A DNA stretch of 31,896 nucleotides from an uncultured Candidatus Altimarinota bacterium. Its GTDB lineage: Bacteria; Patescibacteriota; Gracilibacteria; BD1-5; JAGOOR01. A program made the position numbers and the translations under genes. Below are positions 27,245-31,896 of the stretch, one piece after another; positions within the stretch are counted from its first letter, which is position 1; each line of letters opens with the position of its first letter. Location: the NCBI GenBank assembly GCA_937920005.1, contig CALETF010000080.1:1-31896 (forward strand), in the 5' to 3' direction. The notes beneath the pieces were generated by a model. It saw nothing but the letters and a program-made list of their open reading frames with translations, ran no database searches and had not been told where the DNA came from.

Positions 27245-29836
27245 ATGACAAACGAAAAATATCTTAAACAATTAGATGGTTTAGATACTAAATATTATGA
27301 TGTAAAAAGTGCAGTTGAAGATATCACTCCTGGTTCTTTTGCAAAACTTAACTACACATCAAGAGTATTAGCAGAAAACTTACTTAGAAAATGTCCAAGT
27401 GAAGATTTAAAAGATTCACTTATTCAATTAATAGAAAAAAGAACAGACAAAGATTTCCCTTGGTATCCTTCAAGAGTTATCTGTCATGATATCTTAGGGC
27501 TTACAGCTTTCGTTGATTTAGCAGGGCTAAGAGAAGCAGTTGCAAGCAAAGGTGTAGATCCACAAAAAATTAATCCAGTTGTTCCAACTCAATTAATCGT
27601 TGACCACTCATTGGCAGTTGAGTGTGGTGGATTTGATCCAGATGCTTTCCAAAAAAATAGAGATATTGAAGATAGAAGAAATGCAGATAGATTTGATTTC
27701 ATTAACTGGACTAAAAAAGCATTTGATAATGTAGATGTTATTCCTCCAGGAAATGGTATTATGCACCAAATTAACCTTGAGAAAATGTCTCCAGTTATTC
27801 ACAATATTGATGGTATTGCATCTCCTGATACACTTGTTGGAACTGATTCACACACACCTCATGTTGATGCTCTTGGAGTTATTGCTGTTGGAGTTGGTGG
27901 ACTTGAAGCTGAAAATGTAATGCTTGGAAATCCATCTTATATGAGGGTTCCAGAAATCATTGGAGTTGAAATTACTGGTACTAGAGGTGCTGGAATAACT
28001 GCTACTGATATAGCTTTATCTTTAACTTCTTTTTTAAGAGATAACAATGTTATTTCTGCATATTTAGAGTTTTATGGAAGCGGAATTAAATATCTTGATT
28101 TAGGTGATAGAGCAACTATTTCAAATATGACTCCTGAGTATGGTGCAAGTGCTGCTATGTTTGCTATTGATGATAGAACTATTGATTATTTAAGAATCAC
28201 TGGAAGATCTCCTGAGCAAGTAAAATTAGTTGAAACTTATGCAAAAGCAAATGGTCTATGGGCAGATACTTTAAGTGAAGCAACATATGCAAGAACAATT
28301 AAATTTGATTTAACAACTGTTACAAGAACATTAGCAGGTCCATCTCAACCACATAAACTTCTTCCTGTATCAGCTCTTGATGATAGAGGAATTGCTAAAA
28401 AAATCGAAATTTCAAATGATGTTATGCCAGATGGTGCAGTTTTAATTGCTGCTATTACATCATGTACAAACACATCAAATCCAAGAAATGTTGTTGCAGC
28501 TGGATTATTAGCTAAAAAAGCAAATGAGCTTGGACTTACAAGAAAAAGATGGGTAAAATCTTCACTTGCTCCTGGTTCAAAAGTTTCTGAAATTTATTTA
28601 AAAGATTCAGGTCTTTTAGGTGAATTAGAGAAATTAGGATTTGGAATTGTAGGTTTTGCTTGTACAACATGTAATGGAATGAGTGGTGCACTTGATCCAA
28701 AAATTGAAGCTGAAGCAACAGCTAGTGGTGTTTACACAACTGCTGTTTTATCAGGAAATAGAAACTTTGATGGAAGAATTCACCCATTTATTAAAGAGGC
28801 ATTCTTAGCTTCACCTCCACTTGTAGTTGCATATGCACTTGCTGGAAGTATTAGAGTTAATATTGAAACAGGTGTTATTGGAATTGATAAAAATGGAAAT
28901 GAAGTAAGACTTAAAGATCTTTGGCCAAGTGATGAAGAGATTGATGCAATTGTTTACAAATCTGTAAAACCAGAGATGTTTGCAAAAATATATGACCCAA
29001 TGTTTGCAAAATCAGACAAAGGTGCAAAAGCTGAGCCATTTTATAAATGGGATGCAAAATCAACATATATTCAAAAACCACCATATTGGGAAGATGCATT
29101 TATGAGTATGCCAGCTCTTAAAAACTTAAGACCACTTGGAGTATTCCCAAATGATATTACAACAGACCACTTATCACCTTCAAATGCTATTCAAGCAAAT
29201 AGTGCATCTGGTGAGTATTGTTTAAAAATGGGATTGCCACTTGAGGATTTAAACTCTTATGCAACACATAGAGGTGACCATAACACAGCACTTAGAGCAA
29301 CTTTAGCAAATCCAAAACTATATAATGAGATGGTTAAAGATGAGAATGGTAAAGTAAAACAAGGAAGCCTAACAAAAATTATGCCAGAAGGCAAAGAGTC
29401 AAGAATGTGGGAAGCAATAGAGACTTATATGGAAAGAAAACAACCATTAATTATCGTTGCTGGAACAAACTATGGTCAAGGAAGTTCAAGAGACTGGGCA
29501 GCTAAAGGTGTAAGACTTGCAGGTGTTGAAGTTGTAATTGCTGAATCAATTGAAAGAATTCATAGAACTAACCTTGTTGGAATGGGTGTTTTACCACTAC
29601 AATTTAAAAAAGGTGATACAAGACACACTTACAACATAGATGGAACAGAGACATTTGATATATTAGGAAACATTGAACCAAGAGGTGATTTAACAGTTTC
29701 TATGACTAGAGCAAATGGTGAAGTTGTTAAATTTGACGTTTTATGTAGATTAGATACTTCAGCTGAAGTTGATGTTTACAAAAATGGTGGAATCTTACAA
29801 AAATTCGCTAAAGATGTTATTGCTTTAGGTAAGTAA
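27245..29836 (+). CDS. acnD: 2-methylcitrate dehydratase, Fe/S-dependent (AcnD)
   Basis: Dehydrates 2-methylcitrate to the trans isomer of 2-methylaconitate in cells that use AcnD plus PrpF instead of PrpD. The 863-residue product is an aconitase family member. The substrate region has VPTQLIVDHSLAVE and GTDSHTPHVDALGV. Cluster ligands are Cys407 in AITSCTNTSNP and Cys473/Cys476 in FACTTCNGM. The swivel domain has PNDITTDHLSPSN and GTNYGQGSSRDWAAKG. Family members that act as ordinary aconitase A are similar; the following prpF and preceding prpBC decide for AcnD. The Shine-Dalgarno is weak (AACGGAAAA). Stop TAA. Confidence 0.93.
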   Translation: MTNEKYLKQLDGLDTKYYDVKSAVEDITPGSFAKLNYTSRVLAENLLRKCPSEDLKDSLIQLIEKRTDKDFPWYPSRVICHDILGLTAFVDLAGLREAVASKGVDPQKINPVVPTQLIVDHSLAVECGGFDPDAFQKNRDIEDRRNADRFDFINWTKKAFDNVDVIPPGNGIMHQINLEKMSPVIHNIDGIASPDTLVGTDSHTPHVDALGVIAVGVGGLEAENVMLGNPSYMRVPEIIGVEITGTRGAGITATDIALSLTSFLRDNNVISAYLEFYGSGIKYLDLGDRATISNMTPEYGASAAMFAIDDRTIDYLRITGRSPEQVKLVETYAKANGLWADTLSEATYARTIKFDLTTVTRTLAGPSQPHKLLPVSALDDRGIAKKIEISNDVMPDGAVLIAAITSCTNTSNPRNVVAAGLLAKKANELGLTRKRWVKSSLAPGSKVSEIYLKDSGLLGELEKLGFGIVGFACTTCNGMSGALDPKIEAEATASGVYTTAVLSGNRNFDGRIHPFIKEAFLASPPLVVAYALAGSIRVNIETGVIGIDKNGNEVRLKDLWPSDEEIDAIVYKSVKPEMFAKIYDPMFAKSDKGAKAEPFYKWDAKSTYIQKPPYWEDAFMSMPALKNLRPLGVFPNDITTDHLSPSNAIQANSASGEYCLKMGLPLEDLNSYATHRGDHNTALRATLANPKLYNEMVKDENGKVKQGSLTKIMPEGKESRMWEAIETYMERKQPLIIVAGTNYGQGSSRDWAAKGVRLAGVEVVIAESIERIHRTNLVGMGVLPLQFKKGDTRHTYNIDGTETFDILGNIEPRGDLTVSMTRANGEVVKFDVLCRLDTSAEVDVYKNGGILQKFAKDVIALGK

Positions 29837-29845
29837 TACATCACT

Positions 29846-29870
29846 AATTTTAGGGCTTTGCCCTAAAATT
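29846..29870. repeat. Perfect hairpin between acnD and prpF
   Basis: AATTTTAGGGC, loop TTT, GCCCTAAAATT. An 11-bp perfect stem without a T-run on the plus strand, so more likely an mRNA stability or processing element than an efficient terminator. Confidence 0.65.
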
Positions 29871-29872
29871 AT

Positions 29873-29901
29873 CTGTAAAGATATTATGAATATTTTTACA
29901 G
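29873..29901. repeat. Second hairpin upstream of prpF
   Basis: CTGTAAA and TTTACAG separated by 15 AT-rich bases, directly after the first hairpin and 28 bases before the prpF start. It could be an operator or a leader hairpin. Confidence 0.5.
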
Positions 29902-29929
29902 GTAATTTTATATCAAAACAGGAGAAAAC

Positions 29930-31105
29930 ATGAGTTATCAACCACAATTTAAGGTTAAAGCAACATATATGAGAGGTGGAACTTCTAAAGGTACATTCTT
30001 TAATATTGCTGATTTACCAAAAGAAGCACAAGAGAATCCAGCAAAAAGAGATAAATTACTTCAAAGAATCGTAGGAAGTCCTGATATTTATAAACAACAA
30101 ATGGATGGTATGGGAGGAGCAACTTCTTCTACTTCTAAAGCTATTTTAGTTGGAAAATCAACTGTTCCAAACCACGATGTTGATTACTATTTTGGACAAG
30201 TTGCAATTGACAAAGATTTTATGGATTGGAGTGGAAATTGTGGAAATTTAAGTTCAGCAGTTGGACCTTTTGCTATTCATGAAGGACTTGTTGATAATGT
30301 GCCACAAAATGGTGTTTGTTGTGTAAGAATTTGGCAAGCAAATATCAAAAAAACAATTCTTTGTTATGTAACAATGGTTGATGGACAAGTAAAAGAGATG
30401 GGAGATTACTATATTGATGGTGTTGCTTTCCCTGCCCAAGAGATTTTATTAGAATTTGCAGAACCAGTTGATCCAAGTGAAGAGTTATTTCCTACTGGAA
30501 ATTTAGTAGATGATTTAGAAGTTCCTGGAATTGGAACATTTAAAGCAACTATGATAACAGCAGGAATTCCTACAATATTTTTAAATGCTGCTGATATAGG
30601 ATATAAAGGAACAGAACTTCAAGCTGATATTAATAGTGACGCTGAAGCTCTTGCAAGATTTGAAAAAATAAGAAGTTATGGTGCTTTAAAAATGGGTCTT
30701 ATAAGTGATTTAAAAGAAGCAGAGACTAGACAACATACTCCAAAAATTGCATTTGTTGCTCCAAAAAGTGATTTTACAACTTCAAGTGGGAAAGAAGTAA
30801 AAGCTAGTGAAATTGATCTTCATGTAAGAGCTTTATCTATGCAAAAACTTCACCATGCTATGATGGGAACAGCAAGTGTAGCTATTGGAGTTGCTGCTTG
30901 TATTGAAGGAACTTTAGTAAATATAGCTGCTGGTGGAGGTGAGAAAACTGCTGTTGAGTTTGGGCACCCATCTGGAACACTAAAAGTTGGAGCAGTTATC
31001 AAAAAAGAAAACGGAAAATATATTGTTGATAAAGCTACAATGAGCAGAAGTGCAAGAATTATTATGAAGGGTGAAGTTTACGCACCTGCAGATATTATGG
31101 GATAA
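29930..31105 (+). CDS. prpF: PrpF, 2-methylaconitate isomerase
   Basis: PrpF converts the 2-methyl-trans-aconitate made by AcnD to the cis isomer, the next substrate in the cycle. The 391-residue product begins with the family hallmark KATYMRGGTSKGTFF and continues GMGGATSSTSKA, DWSGNCGNLSSAVGPFA (the Gly/Cys-rich PrpF motif), GIPTIFLNAADIG, SMQKLHHAMMGTASVA and GHPSGTLKVG. A good Shine-Dalgarno (CAGGAG) precedes it. Stop TAA, then a hairpin. It ends the operon. Confidence 0.95.
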   Translation: MSYQPQFKVKATYMRGGTSKGTFFNIADLPKEAQENPAKRDKLLQRIVGSPDIYKQQMDGMGGATSSTSKAILVGKSTVPNHDVDYYFGQVAIDKDFMDWSGNCGNLSSAVGPFAIHEGLVDNVPQNGVCCVRIWQANIKKTILCYVTMVDGQVKEMGDYYIDGVAFPAQEILLEFAEPVDPSEELFPTGNLVDDLEVPGIGTFKATMITAGIPTIFLNAADIGYKGTELQADINSDAEALARFEKIRSYGALKMGLISDLKEAETRQHTPKIAFVAPKSDFTTSSGKEVKASEIDLHVRALSMQKLHHAMMGTASVAIGVAACIEGTLVNIAAGGGEKTAVEFGHPSGTLKVGAVIKKENGKYIVDKATMSRSARIIMKGEVYAPADIMG

Positions 31106-31108
31106 ATT

Positions 31109-31133
31109 AAAATTAAGGCTTAGCCTTAATTTT
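31109..31133 (+). terminator. Hairpin terminator after prpF
   Basis: AAAATTAAGGC, loop TTA, GCCTTAATTTT. An 11-bp perfect stem whose right arm ends in T residues. It may act in both directions, serving the prp operon and the convergent small HTH gene. Confidence 0.7.
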
Positions 31134-31156
31134 AACTCTTTATATAAATTTTTAAA

Positions 31157-31354
31157 TCACTTTAATTTATCTTTTTTCAAACTATCTTCTAGTTTTTTTA
31201 AATCATCAATTTTTTCTTGAGCAGTTTTTACAAACTCTTCAAATGCAAAACCTTTTTCAATAATTTCATATAAATATGGTCCATCTTTTCGCCACTTTCT
31301 TATAGTTCTTGCATCAATTCCTAATCTTGCTTTATCTTGTTGTGTTAGTTTCAT
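31157..31354 (-). CDS. Small helix-turn-helix protein
   Basis: A 65-residue basic protein. MKLTQQDKARLGIDARTIRK followed by WRKDGP reads as a helix-turn-helix (about residues 5-27). A charged C-terminal helix follows (FEEFVKTAQEKIDDLKKLED). It resembles small phage- or toxin-antitoxin-type DNA-binding proteins. It stops at TGA (31157-31159), unlike any left-part gene. The start is the Met of MKLTQ; a longer reading would add a hydrophobic stretch from the intergenic region. The upstream DNA holds repeated TTTGCTA sites that could be its operator. Confidence 0.65.
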   Translation of the reverse strand: MKLTQQDKARLGIDARTIRKWRKDGPYLYEIIEKGFAFEEFVKTAQEKIDDLKKLEDSLKKDKLK

Positions 31355-31390
31355 AAAAAAATAATATTGAATAAAATATATAAACAAAAT

Positions 31391-31470
31391 TAGATAAATA
31401 TTTGCTAAAAACAAATAAATAAAGCAAATAGTTTGCTATAGTTAATAATTAATTAGATAATATTTTGCTA
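31391..31470. promoter_or_regulatory. Iterated operator-like repeats
   Basis: TTTGCTA occurs at 31401-31407, 31432-31438 and 31464-31470, with an inverted copy GCAAA at 31424-31428 forming a small palindrome with TTTGC (31424-31436). The first and last copies sit in a near-identical 17-base unit (TAGATAA followed by ATATTTGCTA or TATTTTGCTA), 63 bases apart. The array lies between the minus-strand HTH gene and a plus-strand start at 31495. TTGCTA (31433) and GATAAT (31456) with a 17-base spacer may be a promoter. Confidence 0.5.
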
Positions 31471-31494
31471 TTTTATATACAAAAAGGAAAATAT

Positions 31495-31521
31495 ATGTTA
31501 AAAAAAATAGACTGGGAATAA
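31495..31521 (+). pseudogene. Truncated gene start (eight codons)
   Basis: A good Shine-Dalgarno (AAAAGGAAAA) precedes ATG, but the frame reads only MLKKIDWE before TAA at 31519. The strong start signals and upstream operator array suggest the remnant of a regulated gene whose body is gone or broken here. Confidence 0.35.
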
Positions 31522-31535
31522 ATTTTAAAATTTAC

Positions 31536-31757
31536 TTAATAAAAAGAAGATAATTTTTCTAAATTTGTGTGTTTTTTTTTGAAAATTTCTTTATCTTTTT
31601 GTATATGAAATGCAAGTAAATACCAAAAACCATCAAAGAATGCTAATTTAAGAGGTTTTACATAAAAGTTATATTTTTCATAATCAAATTTGATCTCCTT
31701 TTTTTCTTTAATAGCAATTTTTAGTTTTGTAATTCCAAAATTTAAAATGATTTTCAC
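31536..31757 (-). pseudogene. WYL-domain protein fragment
   Basis: The 73 residues contain a WYL domain core: KIAIKEKKEIKFDYEKYNF, VKPLKLAFFDGFWYLLAFHI. WYL proteins are usually about 300-residue transcription regulators with an N-terminal winged helix, which is missing here. The C-terminus also ends early (HTNLEKLSSFY). The region upstream in its own frame soon reaches stops and is occupied by a different gene on the other strand, so it is probably a fragment cut by rearrangement or by a misjoin. Confidence 0.6.
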
Positions 31758-31896
31758 TCAAACAACTCAAGAACTTCCCTTTGCAACCAAAATGTTACTA
31801 AAGACTCAATTTATTTTAGAGAATTATTTTTTCTCAATTTTTCTTATTTTCTTTTTTTTAGTTCTAGCTGTTTTTTATTTATATCGACAAAATAGT
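31684..31896 (+). pseudogene. Partial GspF/PilC-type inner-membrane protein, runs off the right edge
   Basis: The plus-strand frame is open from 31684 to the window end. It reads FVIPKFKMIFTQTTQELPFA, then a TK-K-TQFILENYFF segment, a hydrophobic helix (IFLIFFFLVLAVFYLY) and RQNS. This matches the segment between the two repeats of GspF/PilC proteins (a PKF..IF....ELP..T pattern before a transmembrane helix). The expected first repeat of about 200 residues is absent upstream; a TAA sits at 31681 and the opposite strand there encodes the WYL fragment. It is therefore 5'-truncated or joined from elsewhere. Confidence 0.5.

Noticed and set aside
25081..31105. Lateral transfer of the prp operon into the left-part organism as the main explanation
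   Set aside because: No mobility gene or attachment site at the junction, no amelioration of codon use, different start signals and a TGA stop; kept only as an alternative to chimerism.
1..31896. CRISPR arrays, prophage structural genes, rRNA operons, tmRNA
   Set aside because: No regularly spaced repeats, phage morphogenesis genes or rRNA signature sequences were seen on either strand.

Overview
The window reads as two unrelated genomes joined near position 24,950. The left part (1 to about 24,949) comes from a bacterium that translates UGA as glycine (genetic code 25), the hallmark of the Gracilibacteria/Absconditabacteria (BD1-5/SR1) branch of the CPR. Nearly every left-hand gene is cut by TGA in the standard code, and the TGAs fall on invariant glycines: residue 3 of GlmS, both early Walker A glycines of ComM, the DGG of RNase HI and the DGTLGLGG motif of RsmH. 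All complete left-hand genes end in TAA or TAG, none in TGA. Clear Shine-Dalgarno sequences are rare there. Leu is mostly CTC/CTT, and genes are packed with gaps of a few bases or overlaps.

Left layout. A partial membrane protein and a short alaS are on the minus strand. rnhA and an ftsB-like gene follow on plus, then on minus comM, an HExxH protein, a small membrane protein and an orphan OmpR-type response regulator. A plus-strand run carries glmS, ruvA, a polysaccharide pyruvyl transferase, tsaE, a lipoprotein, rsmH, an ftsL-like gene and recR. After a small inverted-repeat element come a wHTH/nucleotidyltransferase-like gene, a small unknown gene, a terminator, a cassette of two related lipoproteins around a membrane protein, thrS lacking its TGS domain, and another small gene. 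Then come tRNA-Leu(UAG) with a partial copy of its 3' end nearby, a DsbB-like oxidoreductase, a 726-residue membrane-anchored protein with possible cell-wall hydrolase domains, bL31, a bacterial Elp3, ligA and a thioredoxin-like lipoprotein. The content is translation, tRNA modification, DNA repair, division and envelope redox, which suits a reduced, probably host- or prey-associated cell.

The right part (about 24,950 to 31,896) is AT-rich, uses TTA for Leu and AGA for Arg, has strong Shine-Dalgarno sites, contains no in-frame TGA and has one gene that stops at TGA. It carries a complete prpB-prpC-acnD-prpF methylcitrate-cycle operon of the AcnD/PrpF type, most like Arcobacter-group Campylobacterota. 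It is followed by a small HTH gene with iterated operator-like repeats, a gene reduced to eight codons, and fragments of a WYL-domain protein and a GspF/PilC-type protein that look like another breakpoint at the right edge.

The simplest reading is a chimeric contig. The alternative, acquisition of an epsilonproteobacterial propionate operon by a UGA-Gly bacterium, is possible but less likely because codon use, ribosome-binding sites and stop use all change together.
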